Positions 50,882 through 59,800 of a DNA stretch of 64,000 nt are shown one piece after another. Source of the DNA: an uncultured Treponema sp. (GTDB lineage: Bacteria; Spirochaetota; Spirochaetia; Treponematales; Treponemataceae); NCBI RefSeq assembly GCF_945873775.1, contig NZ_CAMCEC010000001.1:269282-333281 (forward strand). The letters are read 5' to 3'. Within the stretch, counting starts at the first letter, position 1. Every line of letters begins with the position of its first letter. The position numbers and the translations under genes are program-made. Under the pieces are notes generated by a model. That model did not search any database, was not told the DNA's origin, and saw only the letters and a program-made list of their open reading frames with translations.

Positions 50882-51686
50882 CAGCGGCTTTTCAACTCCG
50901 CTTGCAATGGCAGCGATATTCTCTCTTTGCATTCTGGCTTTGCCATTTTGCCTAGCTACAGCCGCAAACGAAAAGCGAGCGGACTCCTACAGAAAAATTA
51001 TAGAAGAGAGAAAGAAAATTGACTCTGTAATTTTTGACATGGAAAAAAGAATCCAGCCGCTAAAAGACTCGCCGTCGGATTCTGACGGGCATGAGATTCT
51101 GCAGTTGCTTTCTTCCACCTGTGATTTTGAGCTATCAGTTTCTGATGCCTCTACAGGAATAAATAAAAATTTTACATCAAAAGCAATTCTAAAAAGCAAA
51201 GCAATAAGCGGCTGCATTGAAACAAACGGCGAAGACATCTTTGCAGAGTACGGCTGGATTAATCCGAAGTTTTCTGACAAGGCCATTATTGAGCAGACCG
51301 AAAAAGACTTTGAAGGAAAAGGCACGTTTCCTCTTATAAACACATTCCCGCCTCTGAATATTTTCAATATGAACGGCGATTTTATAAAGGCAGTCCTTGA
51401 GCTTTGCAGAATAAAAGACACGGAAAATAAAACGCAACTTATAAAGAACAGCCTAAATCCAGATACAACAATAAAAGAACTCGCTGAAATTCTAGGAGCT
51501 GGAGAAAACCATCCTGTCTTTGACTTGCTCGGAACAAAGACCGCATTCTGGAAAATTGGCTTTGAGACAGAAAAAGCAAGAGCCTGCGCTGTGTTCGCCG
51601 CTGTTCCTGAAAAAGAAAACCAGAGAAAAATAGAAAAATATATCCTCGCTGAAAAGAAAATATCCTTTAAAGGGGGCGCGCTATGA
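50868..51686 (+). CDS. Minor pseudopilin, GspK-like
   Basis: A 272-residue protein with a 7-residue leader ending DSG and then FSTPLAMAAIFSLCILALPF, a prepilin-type helix lacking Glu at +5, as is characteristic of GspK. The large soluble part (about 35-272) contains ILGAGENHPVFDLLGTKTAFW near 200-225, similar to the SAM-like region of GspK. GspK would sit at the tip of the pseudopilus. It overlaps the previous gene by 14 bases and the next by 4. Confidence 0.72.
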   Translation: MKNYDSGFSTPLAMAAIFSLCILALPFCLATAANEKRADSYRKIIEERKKIDSVIFDMEKRIQPLKDSPSDSDGHEILQLLSSTCDFELSVSDASTGINKNFTSKAILKSKAISGCIETNGEDIFAEYGWINPKFSDKAIIEQTEKDFEGKGTFPLINTFPPLNIFNMNGDFIKAVLELCRIKDTENKTQLIKNSLNPDTTIKELAEILGAGENHPVFDLLGTKTAFWKIGFETEKARACAVFAAVPEKENQRKIEKYILAEKKISFKGGAL

Positions 51687-53077
51687 CATCGCAGTCCACG
51701 CCTCAAAACTGCCCCAAGTTCACTCTTTACTTAAAATCCCATACAAGCCGAAAAAGAACTTCCGAGGCGAAAAGCGCGCTTGCAGGCCTCTACCCTTTTG
51801 AAATAAATGAAAAGAAGCTTCTTATATTAAAGGCGGACATAAAGGGTCAGTATGATGTTTACCTATTAAAGGAAGAAATAAAACGTGAGCCAAACATTAA
51901 AAAGCTTTGCCTTGCAATCCTGCCCGGCGTTCTTATTCTGGCAGTCTTGATTCTTGCAACCCGGCATGCCGCCCTTAAAAACACAGAATCCTTAAAAGCC
52001 CAGAAAGAACTAGAAAAACAGAAGCTGGAAAAGGAAAGACTCTGTAAAGAAAACGAAGAAAAACTTGCACAGCTGAAAAAGACATACAGCGAAAAGAAGC
52101 ATCTTGAATATGAAAAAATCTATCCGTGCATTGAGCGCATCTGTTCCGCGATGGCAGAAAAAACAGCGGCAATAGAAAATATTTCAATCCAAAGAAATTC
52201 TTTTGCAGTTGAAGCCACCACAAAGGACGCCACAAGCATTCTTTCAAACTTCGAAAAAAGCCGCGCGTTCGCCTCTGTAAAGATGAACAGAACCACCGTA
52301 AAAAACGGAGCTGAAACCGTTTCCTATAACGGAGAGTTTTCAAGGTCTTGGAAAGAGGCAGATGAAAAATCCTCGCTCGATAAGAAGATTGAATTTTATG
52401 AAACGGAACTTTTAAGAATGCGGTCGCGGGCAGAAGAAAAGCAAGGCATAACGGTTTCTGAGTACATAAAAAACATCCGCAGCATAATGCATAAAAATTC
52501 CTGTAGTGTGCAATACATACAGCTTAGGGGAAAAAGCGGCAATGCAGAGATAGAATTTTTTGTTCTTTCCAGCAGCAAGGATATTTTAAATTTCATCAGG
52601 GAAATTCAGGAAGGGGAAGAAAATCTTATAGACATTAAAAGCTTTGCGCTGCGAAACAGCGAAGACCGAGGCAGAATACAGACAACAGTCTGCTTTGACA
52701 CAGGAATAGAATTTAAGCAGAACGACGCTCCGCTTTCTGAATACGCCGGCAAAAAAATCGACCTGTCTGAAATTGACAGAATTTTTTATAAGCCGCCAAC
52801 TATAAAAACTGCCGCAAGCAAAACTGTGCCTGCAAAAAAAAAGGAAGCCGCGGCAAAGGCAAATGAGCAGACCGCCCTGTCCAAGATAAAAAAGCTTACA
52901 TACATAGGACGGACAAAAGTCAACGGCAGCGACTTTGTGATTGCAAAAGACGACATCATGGGAAGCCTTTACAAGCTCGCACTTGCAAAAACAGAAGCAG
53001 CTGGAGACTTTTGCGTTCAGACTGACGGCGGCTACAGGGCAAAAATCCGCGGAGAATACTACGAGGTAAAAAAATGA
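51683..53077 (+). CDS. Fused assembly-platform protein (PilN/PilO/PilP- or GspL/GspM/GspC-like)
   Basis: A 464-residue bitopic protein. The first 70 residues are cytoplasmic, the TM segment lies at about 73-92 (LCLAILPGVLILAVLILA), and a coiled coil at about 100-150. Two ferredoxin-like units follow, near 155-215 (AAIENISIQRNSFAVEATT) and 260-345 (CSVQYIQLRGKSGNAEIEF). A Lys/Ala linker near 375-400 precedes a C-terminal domain (LTYIGRTKVNGSDFVIAKD, YRAKIRGEYYEVKK) that looks like the PilP/GspC periplasmic domain. One gene thus appears to do the work of two or three; no separate gspC, gspL or gspM is present. The domain calls are by eye. Confidence 0.6.
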   Translation: MTSQSTPQNCPKFTLYLKSHTSRKRTSEAKSALAGLYPFEINEKKLLILKADIKGQYDVYLLKEEIKREPNIKKLCLAILPGVLILAVLILATRHAALKNTESLKAQKELEKQKLEKERLCKENEEKLAQLKKTYSEKKHLEYEKIYPCIERICSAMAEKTAAIENISIQRNSFAVEATTKDATSILSNFEKSRAFASVKMNRTTVKNGAETVSYNGEFSRSWKEADEKSSLDKKIEFYETELLRMRSRAEEKQGITVSEYIKNIRSIMHKNSCSVQYIQLRGKSGNAEIEFFVLSSSKDILNFIREIQEGEENLIDIKSFALRNSEDRGRIQTTVCFDTGIEFKQNDAPLSEYAGKKIDLSEIDRIFYKPPTIKTAASKTVPAKKKEAAAKANEQTALSKIKKLTYIGRTKVNGSDFVIAKDDIMGSLYKLALAKTEAAGDFCVQTDGGYRAKIRGEYYEVKK

Positions 53078-53547
53078 AGCGGCGCAGAATCTTTTTAAAA
53101 ATCTTAACAGCCTTGTTTTCCTTATGCCTGCTTTCATGCGCAAGCACGCCGGAAAAGAAAACAGACTCCATGTATGTGATGGTCTATGACTATGGCAGCA
53201 CCGAGCTTATGAACGCCTCAATTTTTATGGACGGAAAAGAAATCGGAAAAACTGATATTTACGGAAGGCTTATGTATCCGTGCGACAAAGAAAAGGAAGC
53301 CACAATCTGCGTGAAAAAGGACGGATATGAAACCGTGGAAACACAAGCCGCCATAAAGCCGGGAACAGTTCTGTATTTCAAGACAGGAAGCGGCTCATAC
53401 TATGCGGAGCGGGCAGAAAAATTTTTAGATGAAAACGACCTGCCGGGCGCGCTTAAGATGATAGAAAAAGCACTGCGAATTGAAGAGAGAAAAGACTGGC
53501 GTTATTTACAGGAAATAATTAGCAGGGAAAGAAAAAATGATGAGTAA
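53074..53547 (+). CDS. Lipoprotein with PEGA/carboxypeptidase-regulatory-like domain
   Basis: A 157-residue lipoprotein: signal ending LFSLCLLSCASTPEK with the Cys at about 22. A beta-sandwich of PEGA type follows at about 35-105 (NASIFMDGKEIGKTDIYGRL, VKKDGYETVETQAAIKPG), then a short helical end. It may act as the pilotin or a surface accessory of the secretin; that role is inferred from location only. The start overlaps the previous stop (ATGA). Confidence 0.72.
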   Translation: MKRRRIFLKILTALFSLCLLSCASTPEKKTDSMYVMVYDYGSTELMNASIFMDGKEIGKTDIYGRLMYPCDKEKEATICVKKDGYETVETQAAIKPGTVLYFKTGSGSYYAERAEKFLDENDLPGALKMIEKALRIEERKDWRYLQEIISRERKNDE

Positions 53548-54166
53548 AAAAATCGGTGCAATATTTTTAATAGTTATGTCCTCATCACTGCTTTCAGTTT
53601 CTCACATATTATTAATAAACAGAATTCAAAAATTGAGCAAAGAAATTTCTGACCTTGATAAAGCTGTGAAAGCTGTTGAATTAAAAACTGATTGTTTTGA
53701 AAAAAATCTTGCAGTCAGCATAGAGAACTCAGGCGTACAGTTTCAAAAAGTCAATGAGTCCGTTCAAGCCTTAAATCAAAAATCCGATGCACAGTTTTCG
53801 AAGACTGTAGGAATGGGAAGGACTTATGATGCAATTCTTGAAGAACAGAAGAAGAAAACAGTCGATACGGCAGGAAAAGACAAATCAAATATTGAAGCAA
53901 AGAAGAATGCCGTCGCCTTATATAAAAAAGGAATTTTTTCAGCTTCTTACGATGAGTTCAGAAAGCTGACGCAGGCCTTTACGGATGATATGGAATGCCG
54001 CCTGTACAAAGCAAAAAGTCTTTACTACAAGAACCGCGCCGACAGTTCCTCTTATGCAGAAATCTTAGCGGATATAAGAACGCTCAAGCAAAATGGGGTT
54101 TCTGATGCCGAGCTGCTTGAAATAGAAAAATCAATCCTTGCTGAAAAGGGGGGATTTGATGAATAA
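53537..54166 (+). CDS. Membrane-anchored coiled-coil protein of the secretion locus
   Basis: A 209-residue protein with an N-terminal TM segment (IGAIFLIVMSSSLLSVSHILLI) and a coiled coil at about 30-115 (RIQKLSKEISDLDKAVKAVE). The helical C-terminal part resembles a degenerate TPR (ALYKKGIFSASYDEFRKLT). I recognise no family. The ATG at 53537 has AGGGAAAG 6-9 bases upstream; an ATG one codon later is also possible. It overlaps both neighbours. Confidence 0.65.
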   Translation: MMSKKIGAIFLIVMSSSLLSVSHILLINRIQKLSKEISDLDKAVKAVELKTDCFEKNLAVSIENSGVQFQKVNESVQALNQKSDAQFSKTVGMGRTYDAILEEQKKKTVDTAGKDKSNIEAKKNAVALYKKGIFSASYDEFRKLTQAFTDDMECRLYKAKSLYYKNRADSSSYAEILADIRTLKQNGVSDAELLEIEKSILAEKGGFDE

Positions 54167-55178
54167 AAGAGCCATTTGTTTTACAGCCCTGCTGTTTTCA
54201 CTAGTCATAGCCTCCGCTTCTGAAATAAAAATTGCTCCTCTTGCAGTCTATGACGGCGATGGAAACAAAACAGAAGCTCCTTACAATCCATCAAAGGCAA
54301 TCCATGATGAACTTGAAAAGCGCTGGTTCGGCGGCCTAATAAATTTCTCTCACATTTCGGAAAGCAAATACGGAATTCCCGTCACCATAATTGACGCGCA
54401 TAAAATCTGCACATCGGAAAGCGCTGATTATCTGATATACGGATATCTAAAGAAAAATGAATCAAGCTGGCTTTGTGAGGTAAAGCTTTATGATGCAAGC
54501 GGAAAGAAGATTATAAAAGAATTTTTTGCAGGAGACAGCATAGACCATTACGACAGGCTTATTAATGTCCTGTGTCAGAATATCCTTTTTGGAATTGAGG
54601 AAATTACAGGCCTCAATAAGGATGAACTTAGGCAGAAAAAAACACGTCCTATGGAATTAAGAATTCCGGTTTCTCTTTTTTACTGGAGTCCTGTTGATAG
54701 TGACTGGGGAGATAAGATTTTAGGAATTGCGGGTGTCAATGCAGGCCTTGAGTTTTATCCCCCTCAGCCTGTGATTGTGTCAAACGGAAAGCTTATAGAT
54801 TTTTCCGCGAGGTTCAACCTTTCATGGAACATCGGAATAAACAAGAAAAACACCTACCCTCTTGTAATCAACACCATGGCAATAAGTCTGCCAGTCTTGC
54901 TGCATGTTCATTTTAACGAAAGGCATTCTCTATACGGCGGATTCGGTCTTGCATACAACATCGAGCTTATGAGCATAAAGCCAAAGTATGAAAACGAAAA
55001 ATTTCTATATCAGAATGTCTTTTCCTTTGAAACAATTGCAGGTTATGAGTTTGAAATCAATGACAAGGCTCATCTTTTTGCAGAAATGGCTTTTGACTTT
55101 CACCTTCTGGGAGACGGTTTTGTTTCTGTAAAGCCGTGCCTTGGAGCGTCATTCAATATTTTTAAGGAGCGAGGATGA
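54159..55178 (+). CDS. Exported protein: small N-terminal alpha-beta domain plus outer-membrane barrel
   Basis: A 339-residue protein with a signal peptide (AICFTALLFSLVIASAS). The first 150 mature residues resemble TolB/CsgG-type N-domains (IKIAPLAVYDGDGNK, ADYLIYGYLKKNESSWLCEVKLYDASGKK). The rest is a predicted beta-barrel (ISLPVLLHVHFNERHSLYGGFGLAYN, VSVKPCLGASFNIF). The ATG at 54159 follows GGGGGA by 5 bases. Co-translation with the flanking genes suggests it is part of the secretion locus or of the cargo export path. Confidence 0.68.
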   Translation: MNKRAICFTALLFSLVIASASEIKIAPLAVYDGDGNKTEAPYNPSKAIHDELEKRWFGGLINFSHISESKYGIPVTIIDAHKICTSESADYLIYGYLKKNESSWLCEVKLYDASGKKIIKEFFAGDSIDHYDRLINVLCQNILFGIEEITGLNKDELRQKKTRPMELRIPVSLFYWSPVDSDWGDKILGIAGVNAGLEFYPPQPVIVSNGKLIDFSARFNLSWNIGINKKNTYPLVINTMAISLPVLLHVHFNERHSLYGGFGLAYNIELMSIKPKYENEKFLYQNVFSFETIAGYEFEINDKAHLFAEMAFDFHLLGDGFVSVKPCLGASFNIFKERG

Positions 55179-55963
55179 AAGGAATTATAAAAGTTATGTT
55201 TTTGATTTTTACATCATTGTCTTTTTCCTCATGCTACAACAGCGCGCTTGATGAAATTCTATTCAGGACGACAGCCGATCCGTTTGATGATGTTCCGGCA
55301 ACTGATTCCCTTACGACAGAACACACGGTATATCTTTCCTGGAAAAAGGATGACGCGGCAGACAGTTTCTGCCTCATGAGGTCATTTGACACATCTCCTT
55401 TAGACTGGTCGCTCATTTATGAAGGAACTGCAACAAGTTATACGGACACAGATTTTAGTGACAACGAAAAGTATATTTACCGGCTTGATAAAACACGCGG
55501 CTCAAAATACTTTGAGGGGAAAAAACATGCATACGGATGGTCATCAGGAACCATAAGAGACAGCTGCGAGCCTAATGATGTGCCGGAAAAAGCCGCATTC
55601 TTAGAATATGACAGGATATGCAATCTGCCATGCGTTGGCTTTGTAACAGACAATAAGGAAATTATTGACGAAGACTGGTTTTATGTGACAGTTCCCCCAA
55701 TGCGTCAGGCAGACATAATAGTAGGACAGCATAACCTTACGAACACAACCCTAGGAGCGGAGACAAACCTCAGGATACAGCTTTCAGGACTTGAAAGCCA
55801 GAGCGTGAGGCATCAGGTGGCTTACCAGATTCAGAACACCACTTATGAAACAAAAAACTTTTATTTTAAGGTTTTTCCGGAACGGACGTCGCTGTCCTCG
55901 GGAAACAGTTTCTGCACGGTCATAGAATATACAGTTTCTTTGAACCAGATAATCAAATATTAG
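55175..55963 (+). CDS. Lipoprotein with fibronectin-III-like domain
   Basis: A 262-residue lipoprotein: signal ending IFTSLSFSSC with the lipid-bearing Cys at about 20. An FN3-like unit at about 48-100 (HTVYLSWKKDDAADSFCLMR, TATSYTDTDFSDNEKYIYRL) is followed by a region near 130-260 with a pre-peptidase-like pattern (DSCEPNDVPEKAAFLE, DEDWFYVTVPPMRQADIIV). Such folds are common in surface and secreted proteins. The function is unknown. The start overlaps the previous stop. Confidence 0.75.
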   Translation: MKGIIKVMFLIFTSLSFSSCYNSALDEILFRTTADPFDDVPATDSLTTEHTVYLSWKKDDAADSFCLMRSFDTSPLDWSLIYEGTATSYTDTDFSDNEKYIYRLDKTRGSKYFEGKKHAYGWSSGTIRDSCEPNDVPEKAAFLEYDRICNLPCVGFVTDNKEIIDEDWFYVTVPPMRQADIIVGQHNLTNTTLGAETNLRIQLSGLESQSVRHQVAYQIQNTTYETKNFYFKVFPERTSLSSGNSFCTVIEYTVSLNQIIKY

Positions 55964-55964
55964 T

Positions 55965-56116
55965 AAGGAGGTGTAATATAAAACCGCTAAAATAGCGCGG
56001 CTTTATCTTACCTAAAGTTTGCGTTGCAAACTTTTTTATCAACTGCACATTCTCATTTCATTGCGAATGTGCTTAAAAAGTCAAATCGAAAATTGATATT
56101 TCCTCCTTGACTTTTT
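55965..56116 (+). promoter_or_regulatory. Structured intergenic region with orphan ribosome site and three hairpins
   Basis: A near-perfect ribosome-binding sequence TAAGGAGGTG (55964-55973) is not followed by any start codon. Hairpin 1 is the terminator at 56014-56037. Hairpin 2 has GCACATTC (56045-56052) and GAATGTGC (56065-56072). Hairpin 3 has AAAAAGTCAA (56075-56084) and TTGACTTTTT (56107-56116) and encloses CCTCCTT (56102-56108), which is the exact complement of the orphan AAGGAGG. It could be a regulatory switch or the scar of a deleted gene. Confidence 0.5.
56014..56037 (+). terminator. Terminator-like hairpin inside the secretion/cargo locus
   Basis: AAAGTTTGC, GTT, GCAAACTTT: a perfect 9-bp stem with a run of T. 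It lies 50 bases after the lipoprotein stop. The same stem-loop recurs near 15666. It could partially separate expression of the machine from that of the cargo genes. Confidence 0.72.
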
Positions 56117-56129
56117 ATGGGAGAATACA

Positions 56130-56792
56130 ATGAAACATGAAAATCTATTAATCGTTTTTGCCTCGCTCGTCCTGTTTTCATCCTGCGAGATTGCGCCCTT
56201 TGAGGAAGGAGAAAACCTTGTAAATCCTGGGCAGACAAATCTACAGGAAGAAAGCTCTATGTTTGAAAAAGACGAGCAGAATAAAACATTCACATTTGAA
56301 ACAAACGACACAAAGTATCTGGGCGCAAAGGGTTGGACGCTTTGGACTGTACCTAGTGTAAATGCAAGTGAAAGTTTTAATCCTGTCGCTGTTGAAGTGA
56401 TCAAGGAAAGCGGACGGACGGAAGCCGGATTCGGACTTGTCTTCTGCGAGCAGGAAATTGAAGGAAAGCCGTTCATGCTTGCAGTCCTCATAAATGCAAA
56501 CGGATATTATACGGTGGGCAAGGTTTCTGACGGTGTTTTCTGCCATATCAATGACGGCTGGAAAAACTCAAACTTCATAAACAAAGGATATGGAATTAAA
56601 AATACCATCTCTGTCGCCTATGACACCGGCACCAGGAATTTTATTTTAAAAATCAACGGCTACGAAATAACGTCATTTACAGTGTCAGAGCAGATTTCAT
56701 TTAAAAACAGCAGATCAGGGTTTGCTGTTGTCATTGCACACAATGAAAACTTTCCAAGTAAGCCGGTAAGAATTACTTTTGAGAATAAATAA
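56130..56792 (+). CDS. Lipoprotein with lectin-like beta-sandwich
   Basis: A 220-residue lipoprotein: signal ending ASLVLFSSCE with the Cys at about 20. From about 50 to 220 it has the look of a concanavalin-like or DUF1080-like beta-sandwich (FETNDTKYLGAKGWTLW, EAGFGLVFCEQEIEGKPFML, FILKINGYEITSFTV). It may bind carbohydrate on the surface. It lies 16 bases before the giant SpvB/RHS gene, so the two are probably co-expressed. Confidence 0.72.
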   Translation: MKHENLLIVFASLVLFSSCEIAPFEEGENLVNPGQTNLQEESSMFEKDEQNKTFTFETNDTKYLGAKGWTLWTVPSVNASESFNPVAVEVIKESGRTEAGFGLVFCEQEIEGKPFMLAVLINANGYYTVGKVSDGVFCHINDGWKNSNFINKGYGIKNTISVAYDTGTRNFILKINGYEITSFTVSEQISFKNSRSGFAVVIAHNENFPSKPVRITFENK

Positions 56793-56808
56793 AAAGGAGA
56801 GAAAGACC

Positions 56809-59800
56809 ATGCGTAGAATTTCAGAAAAAACAATGGAAGTAAGTTTTTGTAAAAGAATTGTAGCCATAGTAATGATGGTTTCATACATTTCTGTTATGAG
56901 CCCGTTGCCACTTTTTGCTGAATCTGCAACGAGCGATACAGAAGCAAAAAGAACGGTTTCTGTAAGAGAAGAAAAATCGGAAGTCCTGATTTCTGCAGAG
57001 GAAGGCGGAACTGTAACTTTAGGCGAGGCTTCCATAGAAATTCCAGAAGGGGCTTTAAGGAAAGACACCAGGATAAGCATTACCCGCCTTTTAAAAGTAG
57101 AAGATACAGGAGAGTCTCTTTGCAACGCAATTCCACATTCCGGCGGTTACAGATTCCTGCCTGCCGGAACTAAGTTTAAGAAGGACGTAACAATTACACT
57201 GCCTTACAGCTCGGAACTCAATGCAAAACCGCAAAGTCTTGATGAGCTTTATACATATTTTTATGACACACAGAAGAAAAGCTGGATAAAACTTGAGCGT
57301 CTTGAAGTGGACAAGAAAAATCACAAAGTCCGCTCGCTTTCAACCCACTTTACGGACATGATAAACGCAACCCTCACAATGCCGGAAAGCGCAAGTCCTG
57401 TGGATGTGAACTTAAATTCAATAAAGAATCTCGAAGCCGCAAAACCGGATTCTCATCTTATAAAGTTTAATCCTCCAAAAGCAAGCAACATGGGAGACGC
57501 TTCTTTCAGCTTTGAGCTTGCAGTTCCAGCAGGACGCAAAGGCATGCAGCCGCAGATTTCAGTAAGCTACTCCTCTGGTGGCGGCAACGGAATCATGGGA
57601 AAGGGCTTTGACGTGAGCTATGGAAGCTCAATTACTACGGATATAAGGTTTGGTCTCCCGAACTATGACACCCGCGACACATACATGCTTGACGGGATTC
57701 TTCTTGCGGAGGAAAGCAGGCAGGGAACTAAAATTACATACAAGCCGCAAAAAGAATCCGCTTTTTCCCGTATAATTCGTTACGGAGCGGGAACGAACAA
57801 TGACCACTGGGAAGTTACGGACAAGAATGGAACAAAAAGAATTTACGCTAATACTTCTGAATCTTGCACCGGCAGTGGAAACGAAGTATTTACATGGAAT
57901 CTCACTAAAATTGAAGATGTAAACAATAATACAGTTGTTTTTGAATACAACAAATTTAATGAGATACAGAATAAAAATACATATAATTATGTTTATCCGA
58001 CAGCCATATATTATACAGGCTATAAAAATGAAAAGGGAAACTATAACATCAAGTTTCACTACGATAATGACGGAGCAGAATCAAGACAGGATGTAAGGAT
58101 TGATGCACGTTCAAAACAGATTGTAGCTTGCAAGAAACTTTTAACAGGCATTACCACGCATTATGGCAGCGATACTGCTGCAATCCGTACCTATGCGTTT
58201 ACATACAAAGACGGGCTTGCAAAAGAGAAGATGCTTACGGCGCTTACAGTGAGCAACAATGCAGATGAAAGTTATGCTTACACATTTGAGTATAACGAAC
58301 CTGAATATGAAAACGGAAAGGTAAAGTATTTCGCCAACGCAGAAGTATGGCATAACGGAACGGCTATAAAAACCGGTAAATCAACCAGCGGCGGCGGAAG
58401 TTTTAATACAAGCGCAGGTGTCGGAGTTGGTGAACTCAGCGGAACAGTAGATGCTAGGCTTACCGGCGGAGCGCAGGGCAGCTTTTCAAATTCAAACAGT
58501 GAAACTGAGAGCATGCTTTCAGATATAGACGGAGACGGAAGCCCTGATTATATAAGGGTTAAGGGCGGAACATTATACTACAGACTAAATCAAAAGAATG
58601 GATTTTCTGAAGAAGAAAAAAGCATTCCTTTGGAAAAAATAAAATTAGATGACGAAAATTCACAGAATCTTTCTATAGGCTGGAATATTTATGGTGGTGG
58701 TGGATTAAAAAAATCTTTCGTATCTGGACTTGGAGCAACATATTCTGACGTAAGTCAAACAACAACTTCAAATTCTACCGTTGCGCTAAATGACGTGAAT
58801 GGCGACAGGAAAACGGACATCATACTTTCCGGGAAAAATTATTACCTCAAAAATACTTCTAAAAATGGAAATGTCAGTTTTATACAGGAATTATATGATA
58901 GTAAGAACAGCATAGTAGTTGAGGACAACATAAAAAAACTTACAGCAGATGAAGTAAAGGCGTATAAGGAACAATACAAGAATCAGACACCATTCAGGCA
59001 ATGGAAATCGCAATATGACGGCATGGTAAGCATTACGCAAGATTTTTCAGCTGCAGGAAGTTTTGATTTAGCAAATTCTGTCAAAGCTCATGTCTATAAA
59101 GGAAACTCGGAAACTTCTGTCAGTTCGTTGGAAAGCATTGTGTCGGGGACAAAATCTTCTGAAAAAATAAATGCCTCGCTTAGTGTAATAAAAGATGAAA
59201 ATCTGTATTTTATCACAGAAACAGATGAACCATTAAATTCTGATGTAAACTATAATATTAAGATTGATTATACTGATATAAAATCATATAAAACACCTTT
59301 AAAAGTTCCTATTTTTTTCCCTGAACAAAGGATAGCCAATCAGATATTGCCGGAAGCATTAAGCCCAATATACAATACAACTACAGAAACCCAATCAGGT
59401 GTAAATGGGAATAATATATATTGCCCTGTTTATGTACTAAAGGAAACATGGCAAAATTCAACAGATAAAGAAACATATTCTCAGTTGGTTAGCCAGGGAA
59501 GATTTTTGCCCGGAGCTTTTACAGAGAATCAGTTTGATAAAATACTTGAAAGTTTTTCTTCTAAAACAAATACAATAATCAACAAAAGATTTTTTACGGA
59601 TGATGCTAACGAAGAATTAACTGAGAAAATAATATATGAGCGTTTTGCTGCCTGCTTTATCCATGATCTGACGAATAAAATTTATATCATTCGTGATAAC
59701 AATGACATTAAGCTTTTTGACTTGCTTTATAATACTTTGGGACAAAAAGAAGTTTTGATTGACTCCTGGAATAATTACAGACTTTTTGATATTGATGCAG

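Noticed and set aside
50987..51706. 239-codon minus-strand ORF opposite the GspK-like gene
   Set aside because: It is antisense to a gene held in a chain of overlapping plus-strand genes. Its composition is Ser/Phe-rich as expected for antisense of Lys/Glu-rich coding DNA.
54159..56792. Cargo immunity gene among the small lipoproteins
   Set aside because: The lipoproteins precede the giant gene, while immunity genes of polymorphic toxins follow the variable C-terminus, which is outside the window. No evidence supports the role here.
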